A stretch of DNA of 64,000 bases from Sediminihabitans luteus (GCF_002797595.1 NZ_PGFE01000001.1:806001-870000), one strand, 5' to 3'; shown: positions 52,040 through 60,723, counted from the first letter of the stretch. The notes: generated from the sequence alone by a model not told the origin. Translations and numbers: made by a program.

Positions 52040-53776
52040 ATGCCGAGCACGCCCGAGACCACGGGACCACGCGCCACGGACGCCACCGCGCCCGACAGCA
52101 CGACGACGCCCGCGCCGTCCGACACCACGACCAGCCCCGCCGGCGAGGCGGCCGCCACGACGACGCCCGCCACGACGGACCGCGACTCCGCGGCGCCCGA
52201 CGTGTCGGCCGCGGTCGAGGGGCGCATGACCCGCCGCGAGGTGCTCGAGTCCCTCTCGGGCATCCTGCTCGGCATGTTCGTGTCGATCCTCGCCACGTCC
52301 GTCGTGTCGTCGTCGCTGCCGAAGATCGTGAGCGACCTCGAGGGCTCGCAGTCGTCGTACACCTGGGTCGTCGTCGCGACGCTCCTGACCACGACCATCT
52401 CGACCCCGATCTGGGGCAAGCTCGCCGACCTCACGAGCCGCAAGCTGCTCATCCAGATCGCCCTCACGATCTCCGTCGTCTCGGCCGCGCTCGCCGGGAT
52501 CTCGCACAACGTCGGCACGCTCATCACGTTCCGTGCGTTCCAGGGCATCGGCGCGGGCGGCCTCACCGCCCTCGCGACCGTGCTGATCGCCGACATCATC
52601 TCGCCGCGCGAGCGCGGCAAGTACATGGGCCTCATGGGCGCGATCATGGGCGTGTCGATGGTCGGCGGCCCGCTGCTCGGCGGCGTCATCACCGACTCGC
52701 CCCTGACCTGGCGTGCGAACTTCTTCGTCGGCATCCCGTTCGCGGTCGCCGCGATCGTCGTGCTCCAGCGCACCCTGCACCTGCCCGCGGTCGCCCGTCG
52801 CGTCGTCCGCATCGACTACTGGGGCGCGATCCTCATCTCGGCCGGCATCGGCACGCTGCTCCTGTGGGTCACGTTCGCGGGCGACAAGTTCGACTGGATC
52901 TCGTGGCAGACCGGCGCGATGATCGGCGCCTCGCTCGTGCTCCTCGTCGTCGCGGTCGTCGTCGAGCTCCACGCCGCGGAGCCGATGATCCCGATGCACC
53001 TGTTCCGCAACCGCACGCTCGTGCTCGCGGTCGTCGCGAGCGTCTCGGTCGGCGTCGCGATGTTCGGCACGTCGGTGTTCCTGTCGCAGTACATGCAGAT
53101 CGCGCGCGGCAAGACGCCCACGCAGTCCGGCCTGCTCACCATCCCCATGGTCGTCGGCCTCTTCCTCACCTCGGCGCTCATCGGCCAGGTCATCTCGCGC
53201 ACCGGCCGCTACAAGCGCTACATGCTCGCGGGCGGGGTGCTCCTGACCGCCGGCCTCGTGCTGCTGTCGACCATCGACTACCAGACCTCGCTCGTGATCG
53301 TGAGCGTCTACCTGTTCGTGCTCGGCGCCGGCGTCGGCATGCTCATGCAGAACCTCGTGCTCGCGGTGCAGAACACGCTCGCGATCACCGAGATCGGGTC
53401 CGGCACCGCGACGGTCGCGTTCTTCCGCACCCTCGGCGGCGCGATCGGCGTCTCGGCGCTCGGCGCGGTGCTCGCGACCGACGTGCGCGACTCGCTCGCG
53501 GCCGGCCTCGCCAAGCTCGGCGTGGCGGCCGACGCGATGGGTGGCGGCGCGCTGCCCGACCTCGCGACGCTCCCCGCCCCCGTGCGCGACCTCGTCGAGC
53601 GCTCGTACGGCGACGGGATCGCCGACATCTTCCTGTGGGCCGCGCCCCTCGCGTTCGTCGCGCTCGTGTGCGTCGTGTTCATGAAGGAGGTGCCGCTCGG
53701 CACCAAGTCCGGCGTCGAGCAGCTCCTCGAGGAGCAGCGCGCGGCCGAGGACGCCCGGGAGGGTGCCGCGGTCTGA
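52040..53776 (+). CDS. DHA2-family MFS multidrug exporter
   Basis: 578 residues with 14 predicted transmembrane helices after a roughly 60-residue Thr/Ser/Pro/Ala-rich cytoplasmic N-terminus. Motif A-like GKLADLTSRKLLIQ, motif C-like GVSMVGGPLLGGVITD, and SSLPKIVSDLEGSQSSYTWV in helix 1-2, all as in EmrB/QacA-type drug:H+ antiporters. It likely exports toxic compounds under control of the upstream MarR gene. ATG 52040 follows AGGAAGAG. Confidence 0.93.
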   Translation: MPSTPETTGPRATDATAPDSTTTPAPSDTTTSPAGEAAATTTPATTDRDSAAPDVSAAVEGRMTRREVLESLSGILLGMFVSILATSVVSSSLPKIVSDLEGSQSSYTWVVVATLLTTTISTPIWGKLADLTSRKLLIQIALTISVVSAALAGISHNVGTLITFRAFQGIGAGGLTALATVLIADIISPRERGKYMGLMGAIMGVSMVGGPLLGGVITDSPLTWRANFFVGIPFAVAAIVVLQRTLHLPAVARRVVRIDYWGAILISAGIGTLLLWVTFAGDKFDWISWQTGAMIGASLVLLVVAVVVELHAAEPMIPMHLFRNRTLVLAVVASVSVGVAMFGTSVFLSQYMQIARGKTPTQSGLLTIPMVVGLFLTSALIGQVISRTGRYKRYMLAGGVLLTAGLVLLSTIDYQTSLVIVSVYLFVLGAGVGMLMQNLVLAVQNTLAITEIGSGTATVAFFRTLGGAIGVSALGAVLATDVRDSLAAGLAKLGVAADAMGGGALPDLATLPAPVRDLVERSYGDGIADIFLWAAPLAFVALVCVVFMKEVPLGTKSGVEQLLEEQRAAEDAREGAAV

Positions 53777-53808
53777 CCCCGGACCCACGCCCCACGCACG
53801 ACCCCGCC

Positions 53809-53842
53809 ACGCCCCCGGCCCGCGCCTGCGGACCGGGGGCGT
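53809..53842 (+). terminator. Hairpin after the DHA2 exporter
   Basis: Perfect 10-bp arms ACGCCCCCGG (53809-53818) and its complement (53833-53842), 33 bp past the stop. Confidence 0.65.
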
Positions 53843-53919
53843 GCGCGTCGTCCGCCGCCAAGGCCTGCGTCGAAGGGGCCGATGCGGCCGTGCGGGCCTC
53901 GGCACGGCATCATTGGTCC

Positions 53920-54384
53920 ATGGAGCACCCTGACGAGACCCCCTTCGCCGACCTCGAGCGAGAGCTGCGCGTGCTGATCCGCCGCGCGTCGTCCTCCGGC
54001 GCGGCGATCGCGCGCCGCGTCCACCCCGACCTCGAGGCGAGCGCGTACCCGCTGCTCGCGCACGTCGACTCGAACCCGGGGGTGCGGGGCTCCGACCTCG
54101 CGACGCACTTCGGCGTGGGTCGCGCGACCGTCTCGCGCCAGCTCGCCCGGCTCGAGGAGCTCGGCCTGATCCAGCGCGAGGTCGACCCCGAGGACTCGCG
54201 TGGGCAGCTGCTGACGCTCACCGACGAGGGCGCCGCCCGGTTCGCCGACGCGCGCGAGCGGCGCATCGCGTCGCTCTCGCAGGGGCTCGCGACCTGGGAC
54301 GTGGCCGACGTCGCGACCCTCGCGGGGCTCCTGCACCGCTACTCCGAGGACGTCGTGCGCTGGCAGAGCGAGAACCCCGCCTGA
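53920..54384 (+). CDS. MarR-family regulator (second)
   Basis: 154 residues. Winged HTH with VRGSDLATHFGVGRATVSRQLARLEELGL and wing DPEDSRGQLLTLTDEG. It stands alone after the DHA2 exporter hairpin, so it is probably not part of that operon. The target is unknown. Confidence 0.93.
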   Translation: MEHPDETPFADLERELRVLIRRASSSGAAIARRVHPDLEASAYPLLAHVDSNPGVRGSDLATHFGVGRATVSRQLARLEELGLIQREVDPEDSRGQLLTLTDEGAARFADARERRIASLSQGLATWDVADVATLAGLLHRYSEDVVRWQSENPA

Positions 54385-54460
54385 CGCGCCGTCCGCGACA
54401 CGCCGCACCAACCTGCCCGTTCAGGCTGTGGCGCGCGTCACCCGTGGCTATGCTCCGGGA

Positions 54461-54883
54461 ATGATCAAGTTCCTCATCCGGACGGCCATCTTCCTGCTCG
54501 CCGCGGCGATCGGGATCCTTCTCACGGACTGGATCTTCAGCATCTTCGATCTGGAGACGTTCGACATCAACTGGAGCAACCCGCTCGCGTTCGTGCTCGC
54601 GGTCCTGATCTTCGGTGCAGCGCAGGGGATCCTGTCGCCGTTCATCGCGAAGGTCGCCCGCAACAACGCGCCCGCGCTGCTCGGCGCCGTCGGACTGGTC
54701 ACGACCTACATCTCGCTGCTCATCGCGTGGCTCATCGCGAGCGACGGGCTCGACATCGGCGGCTGGCAGGGCTGGATCATCGGCCCGCTCGTGGTCTGGC
54801 TCGTGTCGATGCTCGCGACCCTGCTCCTGCCGATCTTCCTCGTCAAGGAGGGCGTCGAGAAGGTCCGCGAGAACAACGAGTGA
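54461..54883 (+). CDS. Small four-helix membrane protein (phage-holin-like family)
   Basis: 140 residues, with four predicted transmembrane helices (about 5-24, 45-63, 72-95, 107-130) and a charged C-terminus VKEGVEKVREN. It resembles the superfamily IV holin-like proteins that are common in actinobacterial chromosomes and not linked to phages. The role is unknown. TATGCT (54449-54454) 6 bp before ATG 54461 suggests a leaderless mRNA. Confidence 0.8.
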   Translation: MIKFLIRTAIFLLAAAIGILLTDWIFSIFDLETFDINWSNPLAFVLAVLIFGAAQGILSPFIAKVARNNAPALLGAVGLVTTYISLLIAWLIASDGLDIGGWQGWIIGPLVVWLVSMLATLLLPIFLVKEGVEKVRENNE

Positions 54884-54944
54884 CGCCGCACGGGGAGCGT
54901 CGCGGCGCCTGACGCCGCAGCACCCGAGGCTGCTGGACGAGAAC

Positions 54945-54983
54945 GCACGAGGCCCGGACGGTTCGACCGTCCGGGCCTCGTGC
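54945..54983. terminator. Strong bidirectional terminator
   Basis: 18-bp perfect arms GCACGAGGCCCGGACGGT (54945-54962) and the complement (54966-54983) with a 3-nt loop, between the convergent membrane protein and msrB genes. Confidence 0.88.
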
Positions 54984-55003
54984 GCGTCAGCGTCCCGCGA
55001 GCG

Positions 55004-55411
55004 TCAGCCGGCCTGCTCGGCCGGCGTGAACTCCAGGCTCACCGAGTTCATGCAGTAGCGGTCCCCCGTGGGCGTCTGCGGGGCGTCGGGGAACACGTGC
55101 CCCAGGTGCGAGCCGCACCGTGCGCAGCGCACCTCGGTGCGCAGCATCCCGTGCGTGCGGTCCTCGATGAGCTCGACCGTCCCGGGCTTCGCCTCGTAGA
55201 AGCTCGGCCACCCGCAGTGCGAGTCGAACTTGGTGCCCGCGCCGAACAGCTCGTTGCCGCACGCGCGACACGCGTACGTGCCCTCACGCTTCTCGTCGAG
55301 CAGCTCGCCCGTCCAGGGACGCTCGGTCCCCGCCTGCCGCAGCACCGCGAACTCCTGCGCCGAGAGCTTCTCGCGCCACTGCGCGTCGGTCCAGGTCACG
55401 TCGTACGTCAT
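55004..55411 (-). CDS. msrB: Peptide-methionine (R)-S-oxide reductase
   Basis: 135 residues. It reduces methionine-R-sulfoxide in proteins. Zinc cysteines C48/C51 (CRAC) and C96/C99 (CARC), the HCGWPSF segment and the catalytic C120 in RYCMNSVSLEF are all present. Standard length. ATG 55411. It is divergent from a DUF559-like gene, with repeat elements between. Confidence 0.97.
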   Translation of the reverse strand: MTYDVTWTDAQWREKLSAQEFAVLRQAGTERPWTGELLDEKREGTYACRACGNELFGAGTKFDSHCGWPSFYEAKPGTVELIEDRTHGMLRTEVRCARCGSHLGHVFPDAPQTPTGDRYCMNSVSLEFTPAEQAG

Positions 55412-55510
55412 GTCGTTACCCCTACCTTTGTCGAGTCCATACGTGCTCCAGGCTCAACCGTGGCGACCGGCAGGACATTCCCCGGTCCCGCCGCCCGGCC
55501 GCCGCCCACC

Positions 55511-55570
55511 GCCGAACGCGCCATCCGTCACCGTTCTGCGCCCGGATCCGTGACAGATCGCGCGGTCGGC
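55511..55570. repeat. Inverted pair of the GATCYGTCAC repeat, upstream of the DUF559-like gene
   Basis: GCCGAACGCGCCATCCGTCAC (forward, 55511-55531) faces GTGACAGATCGCGCGGTCGGC (reverse, 55550-55570) across 18 bp. Together they can form a hairpin. The same 21-bp word makes up the array on the other side of the next gene. Confidence 0.85.
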
Positions 55571-55663
55571 AGCGGGGTTCGAGGCGGACCACGTCGTCCA
55601 CAGGCGGCCGCCTCGCACCGTCGTGACAGGACGCGGACGCCGCAGGGTGCGCCACGCCCCCGC

Positions 55664-56650
55664 GTGCTGCTTCGGTCGGCCCATGCAGACGTCGCCTCGT
55701 CCCGGACCTCTCGCCGGAATCGCTCCCCACTCCTCCAGATCGCCCGCGCGCAGGAGCGCCTGGTGGCGCTCGCGCAGTGCACAGCCCACGGGATCAGTCG
55801 TGCCACGGCCGCACGTCGGGTCGCCGCGGGCTCCTGGGCGCGGCCCGTCAGCGGCGTCTACGACCTCGCGCCCGACGGTCCTGGCGATGACCACGAGGCC
55901 AGACGCCGACGCGCGGCCTGGCTCGGCGTCCTGGCCTACGGGCCGCACGCGATCGCCGTCGGTCCGAGCGCTCTCACCATGCTCGGCGTCGCGGGCCTCC
56001 CGCTCGAGCCGCGGTCCGAGGTCACCCTGCCCGGTGGCCAGGCACGCCGGTCGAGAGGGCCGGTCCGATTCCGCCGGTTCGACGACGGCATGCGGACCGT
56101 CACGGTCCAGGGCATGCGAGTCGCGGCGCCGCGGTGGGCGATCGCCCAGTGCGTGCCCGAGCTGTCGCGGGCCCGCGCGCTCGCCGTGCTCGACTCGGCC
56201 CTCGCGCGTGGGGTGATCGACGCGGCAGGGCTCGACCTCGCGCACGCCGTGGCACGCGGACGCCGGGGCGTGGCGACGCACCACGACCTCTGGGCGTTGG
56301 CCGATTCCCGGGCCGAGTCGCCGCTCGAGTCGTACGGGCGTCTCGCGTGCGTCGAGGCGGGCGTTCCCCCGCACGTCCTCCAGCTCGTCGTGCGCGACGC
56401 GACGGGCGCGTTCGTCGGGCGTGCCGACATGGCGTGGCGCCTCGGGGGCGGTCGGTGGCTCGTCGTCGAGATGGACGGTCGCGACGTGCACGGTGCGCCC
56501 CGGGCGGTCTACGCCGACCGCGCCCGGCAGAACGCGATGCTCGCGACCGGCAGGGTCGAGATGCTGCGGTTCACGGGCCAGGACTCGCCCGAGCAGATCG
56601 GGGCGGTCGTCCGGCGGACCCTCATGCAGCTGCGCCGGCCGACCGCCTGA
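55664..56650 (+). CDS. AbiEi-like wHTH plus DUF559/Vsr-like endonuclease-fold protein
   Basis: About 328 residues from GTG 55664 (starts further in, such as GTG 55762, are possible). The N-terminal part (LVALAQCTAHGISRATAARR ... PVSGVYDL) resembles the winged helix of AbiEi-type antitoxin-domain proteins. The C-terminal part (SPLESYGRLACVEAG ... FVGRADMAWRLGGGRWLVVE ... ADRARQNAMLATG) has the E-x(n)-D-x(n)-E pattern of the DUF559/Vsr nuclease fold. Such proteins are frequent orphans in Micrococcales. No toxin partner is adjacent. The gene is bracketed by palindromic repeats, and its stop codon lies inside the first repeat copy of the right-hand array. Confidence 0.75.
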   Translation: MLLRSAHADVASSRTSRRNRSPLLQIARAQERLVALAQCTAHGISRATAARRVAAGSWARPVSGVYDLAPDGPGDDHEARRRRAAWLGVLAYGPHAIAVGPSALTMLGVAGLPLEPRSEVTLPGGQARRSRGPVRFRRFDDGMRTVTVQGMRVAAPRWAIAQCVPELSRARALAVLDSALARGVIDAAGLDLAHAVARGRRGVATHHDLWALADSRAESPLESYGRLACVEAGVPPHVLQLVVRDATGAFVGRADMAWRLGGGRWLVVEMDGRDVHGAPRAVYADRARQNAMLATGRVEMLRFTGQDSPEQIGAVVRRTLMQLRRPTA

Positions 56651-56891
56651 TCCGTCCCGCACGCCCCAGCCGACCGCGCGATCCGTCACGCACCGGCGCC
56701 GACCGCGCCATCCGTCACCCGCCGCCGCCGACCGCGCCATCTGTCACCCGCAGCCGCCGACCGCGCCATCTGTCACCGAAATCGGCGAAAACCCGTGACG
56801 GATCGCGCGGTCGGCGGTGACAGATCGCGCGGTCGGCGGTGGGGACGCACGACGGTAGGGCCGCACGGCGGTGACAGATCGCACGGTCGGC
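56638..56891. repeat. Array of eight GCCGACCGCGCGATCYGTCAC repeats, five forward and three reverse
   Basis: Forward copies start at 56638, 56669, 56698, 56727 and 56756, the last four with an exact 29-bp period (21-bp repeat, 8-bp spacer). Reverse copies lie at 56795-56815, 56817-56837 and 56871-56891. A further duplication of GGTGGGGACGCACGACGGTA follows two of the reverse copies. The first forward copy includes the stop codon of the upstream gene. The array fills most of the 317-bp gap between convergent genes and may also terminate transcription. The remainder to 56967 holds two GAACGACGTAGG copies and nothing coding. Confidence 0.93.
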
Positions 56892-56967
56892 GGTGGGGAC
56901 GCACGACGGTAGCGCCGAACGACGTAGGCCGAACGACGTAGGGCCGCACGACGGCGTCCCGGGCGCG

Positions 56968-58569
56968 TCAGCGCGAGCTCGGAGCTCCCGAGTCGCGCGT
57001 GGCACGACCGCGCCCGCGGCCGCCGCGGCGCGGCTGACGGGGCTGAGCCGCGTCGTCCGCGCGCGTGCCCGACGACGACGCCGGGCCGTGCGAGGCCCCG
57101 CCGGTCGAGGACGACCATGCGAGGGCCGAGCCGCCGGCACGCTGACCGCGCGACGAGCCCTGACCCGCGCCCGCGCCGCCGCCCGAGCGACGACGCTGGC
57201 CGCCGGCAGAACCACCGGCCGAGCCGCCACGCTGACCGCCCGTGGAGCTCTTGCCGCCCGCCGGGCCGCCCTGCTGGCCGGACGCCGCAGCCTGCGCCGC
57301 GGTCTGACCGCGACCACGGCCGCGACCGCGCGAGGCGCCGCCACCGGCCGAGGTGCTCTTGCGTGCGGGCTGCACCTGCGTGTGCACGGGCGCCGGCTTG
57401 ACGTACGGCGCGACCTCGGGGACGAACGACGTCACGAGCTCGTCGCCGGGCGTGACCTGCACGGGCTGCGCGGAGATTCGCGCCTTGCGGGTCAGGTCGC
57501 GCACGTCGTTGCGCTGCTCGGGGAGCATGATCGTGACGACCACGCCTTCCTCGCCGGCACGCGCGGTGCGGCCCGAGCGGTGCAGGTACGCCTTGTGCTC
57601 GGCCGGCGGGTCGACGTGCACGACGAGCTCGATCTCGTCGACGTGGATCCCGCGCGCCGCGATGTCGGTGGCGACCATGACCTTGACGTCGCCGTTCGAG
57701 AACGCCTCGAGGTTGCGCTCGCGCGCGCCCTGGCCGAGGTTGCCGTGCAGGTCGACCGCGGGGATGCCCGACGCGGTGAGCTGCTTGGCGAGCTTCTTGG
57801 CCTGGTGCTTGGTGCGCATGAACAGGATGCGTCGGCCCGTGCCCGAGGCGAGGGTCTCGACGACCTGCTTCTTCGCGTCGGCGTCCTTGACCGCGAGGAT
57901 GTGGTGCGTCATCTTCGGCGGGGCCGAGGCGGCGTCGTCGACCGAGTGCTTGACGGGGTTCGACAGGTAGCGCTTGACGAGCTGGTCCACGCCGTTGTCG
58001 AGCGTCGCCGAGAACAGCATGCGCTGCCCGACCTTGGGCGTGCGGTCCATGATGCGCTTGACGCCGGGCAGGAACCCGAGGTCGGCCATGTGGTCGGCCT
58101 CGTCGAGGATCGTGATCTCGATGCCGTCGAGCGTCAGGAGGTTCTGCTTGAGCAGGTCCTCGAGGCGGCCGGGGCAGGCGATGACGATGTCGACGCCCGC
58201 GTTGAGCGCGGAGACCTGGCGCGACTGCGCGACGCCGCCGAAGATCGTGGTCGTCACGAGCCCGAGCGCCTTGGCGATGGGCTCCATGGTCGCGTTGATC
58301 TGGTTGGCGAGTTCGCGCGTGGGGCACAGCACGAGCGCCCGCGGACGCCGCGGGTGCCGGCTCGTGCGCGAGATGTCGAGCCGCGTCACGGCGGGCAGCG
58401 AGAACGCGAGCGTCTTGCCCGAGCCGGTGCGCCCGCGACCGAGCACGTCGCGACCGGCGACGGAGTCGGGCAGCGTCGCGACCTGGATCGGGAACGGGGT
58501 GGTGATGCCCTGCCGCGCCAGCACGTTGACGACGGGCGTGGGCAGGGAGAAGTCAGCAAAGGTGGTCAA
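56968..58569 (-). CDS. DEAD-box RNA helicase with RGG-rich tail
   Basis: 533 residues. N-terminal helicase core: Q motif with FPIQ, Walker A GRGRTGSGKT (44-53), PTRELANQ, DEADHMADLG, SAT, and HRSGRTARAG. The last 130 or so residues are disordered Gly/Arg/Ser/Ala with RGRGRGRG and RRGGRGRGRA, an RNA-binding tail seen in RhlE/CsdA-type enzymes of actinobacteria. It probably unwinds structured RNA for ribosome assembly or cold adaptation. The start is TTG 58569, preceded by GAGAGG; no ATG or GTG fits the conserved N-terminus TTFADFSLP. Confidence 0.95.
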   Translation of the reverse strand: MTTFADFSLPTPVVNVLARQGITTPFPIQVATLPDSVAGRDVLGRGRTGSGKTLAFSLPAVTRLDISRTSRHPRRPRALVLCPTRELANQINATMEPIAKALGLVTTTIFGGVAQSRQVSALNAGVDIVIACPGRLEDLLKQNLLTLDGIEITILDEADHMADLGFLPGVKRIMDRTPKVGQRMLFSATLDNGVDQLVKRYLSNPVKHSVDDAASAPPKMTHHILAVKDADAKKQVVETLASGTGRRILFMRTKHQAKKLAKQLTASGIPAVDLHGNLGQGARERNLEAFSNGDVKVMVATDIAARGIHVDEIELVVHVDPPAEHKAYLHRSGRTARAGEEGVVVTIMLPEQRNDVRDLTRKARISAQPVQVTPGDELVTSFVPEVAPYVKPAPVHTQVQPARKSTSAGGGASRGRGRGRGQTAAQAAASGQQGGPAGGKSSTGGQRGGSAGGSAGGQRRRSGGGAGAGQGSSRGQRAGGSALAWSSSTGGASHGPASSSGTRADDAAQPRQPRRGGRGRGRATRDSGAPSSR

Positions 58570-58757
58570 GGAAATGAGCCTCTCGGGGCAGAAAACTGCT
58601 CGGTCGGAGTCCGCCGCACGACAATCCGCCGGGGACCTCTACGACGCGGGGCGCGCAGGTGTGCGCCGCCCTCGGACCTCCAGTCTCTCACGGCTCGCGC
58701 CCGGAACGCCCCGACTGTGACGAACCACGCCCCGCGGCGCGGGACGGACGTGGTTCG

Positions 58758-59501
58758 ATGGCCCGCGTGAGCTTCTTCGAGAACGTCGGCGACGTGGTCT
58801 CCCAGATCTGGGACGCGGCGACGACGCCGGTCGACGCGCCCGCGCCGTCCGTGGTCCTGGTCTGCGCCGCGGTCGCGGCGGCCGTGGTGCTCGTGCGCCC
58901 GACGTGGCACGTCGCGCGGCACCTGATCACGATCGCGCACGAGGGCGGTCACGCGGTCGCGGCGCTCCTGAGCGGCCGACAGCTCAGCGGCATCCGGCTG
59001 CACTCGGACACCTCGGGCCTCACGGTGTCGAAGGGTCGCCCGCGCGGGCTCGGCATGATCGTCACCGCGTTCATGGGGTACGTCGCGCCGGGGCTGGTCG
59101 GCCTGGGCGCGGCGGCGCTGCTGCACGCCGGGTACGCGGTCGGGCTGCTGTGGCTGCTCGTGCTGCTGCTCGCGCTCCTGCTGCTGCAGATCCGCAACTG
59201 GTTCGGCCTGTGGTCGGTGCTCGTGAGCGGCACCGCGCTCGTGCTGGTCTCGTGGTTCCTCGACGGCCCGGCGCAGTCGGCGGTCGCGTACGCGGTCACG
59301 TGGTTCCTGCTCCTGGGCGCGGTCCGCCCGGTGCTCGAGCTGCAGGCGCAGCGCCGCCGTGGCCGCGGCTCCCGCTCGGACGCGGACGTGCTCGCGCGCC
59401 TGACCCCGCTGCCCGGCATCGTCTGGGTCGGGATCTTCCTCGTCGTGACGGTGGGCGCGGCGGTGCTCGGCGGCTCGTGGATCTGGGCGCCCGTCGACTG
59501 A
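58758..59501 (+). CDS. M50-family-like membrane metalloprotease
   Basis: 247 residues with about six transmembrane helices. HEGGH (61-65) in the second hydrophobic region matches the HExxH zinc motif of intramembrane M50B-like proteases, and AFMGYVAPGLVGLG may carry the third-ligand region, though the usual NxxPxxxLDG is not evident. It may cut membrane-bound substrates; none is suggested by context. ATG 58758. Divergent from the RNA helicase. Confidence 0.85.
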   Translation: MARVSFFENVGDVVSQIWDAATTPVDAPAPSVVLVCAAVAAAVVLVRPTWHVARHLITIAHEGGHAVAALLSGRQLSGIRLHSDTSGLTVSKGRPRGLGMIVTAFMGYVAPGLVGLGAAALLHAGYAVGLLWLLVLLLALLLLQIRNWFGLWSVLVSGTALVLVSWFLDGPAQSAVAYAVTWFLLLGAVRPVLELQAQRRRGRGSRSDADVLARLTPLPGIVWVGIFLVVTVGAAVLGGSWIWAPVD

Positions 59502-59547
59502 CGCGCCCGACCGGCGAGCGGACGCCGGGGCCGCTAGCGTCGCGGTC

Positions 59548-59940
59548 ATGCCACGAGATTCCCGCCCCCTGCCTGCGCTGGCCCTCGCCGGCGCGCTCAC
59601 CGCGACCGGCGTGCTGCACCTCGTGCGGCCGCGCACGTTCGAGCCGCTGATCCCGCGCCGACTGGGCTCGCCGCGCGCGTGGGTGCTCGGCAGCGGCGTC
59701 GCCGAGCTCGCGTGCGCCGCGGCCGTGGCCGCCCCGGCGACCCGCCGCGCGGGCGGGCTCGCGACCGCCGCGCTGTTCGTCGCCGTGTTCCCGGGCAACG
59801 TGACGATGGCGCTGGCCTCGCACCCGGGCGCCCGCTCGTGGGCGATGCGGCCTGCGGTCGCCTGGGGGCGCCTGCCGTTCCAGGTGCCGCTCGTGGCGTG
59901 GGCGCTGCGCGTGGCACGCACGGCCGGGGGTGCGTCGTGA
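59548..59940 (+). CDS. DoxX-like small membrane protein
   Basis: 130 residues, four predicted transmembrane helices. Segments GVLHLVRPRTFEPLIPRRLG and AVFPGNVTMAL are typical of the DoxX/DUF-type family found next to oxidative or thiosulfate-related genes. The role is unclear. TAGCGT (59535-59540) 7 bp before ATG 59548 points to a leaderless mRNA. It overlaps the lipoprotein gene by GTGA. Confidence 0.85.
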   Translation: MPRDSRPLPALALAGALTATGVLHLVRPRTFEPLIPRRLGSPRAWVLGSGVAELACAAAVAAPATRRAGGLATAALFVAVFPGNVTMALASHPGARSWAMRPAVAWGRLPFQVPLVAWALRVARTAGGAS

Positions 59941-60695
59941 TCGCGCGGCGCGGGACCGCCGCCGCGACGGCGGTCGTGCTCGCGCTCGCGCTCGCCGCGT
60001 GCGGCGACTCCGAGCCGTCGGACGTCGGCACCGACGCCCCGGCGGAGAGCGGGGAGCAGGCCGGGACGGGCTCGGGTCACGTCGAGGCGGGGGCCGACGA
60101 CGCGGCGTCCGCCACGCTCGTCCTCACGGGCGGCGGCGACTCGATCACGCTCGGCACGGACCCGGACGGCGGCCCCGCGGTGGCCGCCGACGCGACCAAC
60201 GTGCCGGGCGACGCGGACGACGGCGGGCTCGTGCTCACCACGCCCGCCCCTGACGCGGACGACGCGGGGCCGCGCTACCAGGTCGCGCTCGACGGCGGCG
60301 ACGTCGCGGTGCGCCTCGACCCGGACGTGCGCTGGACGGTGCTGATCCAGGCGGGCACGGACGCCTGGGACGTCGACCTGACCGCGACGCACGTCGACCG
60401 GATCACGATCGAGGCAGGCGCGGGCAAGGGCACGTTCCGGCTGCCCGCGCCGGACGACGTCGTCCCCATCGACCAGACCGCGGGGCTGGGCGACGTCACG
60501 GTCCAGGTGCCCGACGGCACGGGGCTGCGGTGGACGACGTCCGCCGGGGCGGGCACCGCGACACTCCTGGGCGAGACGACGGAGGGCATCGCGGCGCAGA
60601 CCGAGCTGACCACGCCCGACCTCGACGAGTCCGGCCCGTACTACGACCTGCGCAGCGCGGCCGGGATCGGGTCGCTCACGGTCACGAACCCGTAG
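59937..60695 (+). CDS. Lipoprotein with beta-rich adhesin-like domain
   Basis: 252 residues. Signal peptide with lipobox LAAC (about 18-21), an acidic Gly/Ala/Asp linker, then a beta-strand-rich domain reminiscent of DUF4097/DUF2154-type beta-helices (VDLTATHVDRITIEAGAGKG, GLGDVTVQVPDG). Such domains bind or structure the cell-surface layer, but the function here is not known. GTG 59937 overlaps the doxX-like stop. Confidence 0.82.
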   Translation: MIARRGTAAATAVVLALALAACGDSEPSDVGTDAPAESGEQAGTGSGHVEAGADDAASATLVLTGGGDSITLGTDPDGGPAVAADATNVPGDADDGGLVLTTPAPDADDAGPRYQVALDGGDVAVRLDPDVRWTVLIQAGTDAWDVDLTATHVDRITIEAGAGKGTFRLPAPDDVVPIDQTAGLGDVTVQVPDGTGLRWTTSAGAGTATLLGETTEGIAAQTELTTPDLDESGPYYDLRSAAGIGSLTVTNP

Positions 60696-60723
60696 CGCCC
60701 GCACGACGAGCGCCCGCACGACG
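60694..60723. repeat. 15-bp tandem duplication that includes the lipoprotein stop codon
   Basis: AGCGCCCGCACGACG occurs twice in a row (60694-60708, 60709-60723). The first copy begins with the last two bases of the TAG stop. Confidence 0.9.

Noticed and set aside
54461-54883. Prophage holin
   Set aside because: No other phage genes lie nearby. This holin-like family is common in chromosomes without prophages.
55664-56650. AbiE toxin-antitoxin pair or restriction enzyme
   Set aside because: No AbiEii-like nucleotidyltransferase and no methyltransferase gene is adjacent. The nuclease fold is orphan.
56669-56776. CRISPR array
   Set aside because: Spacers are only 8 bp and similar to each other, the repeats switch orientation, and no cas gene is present.
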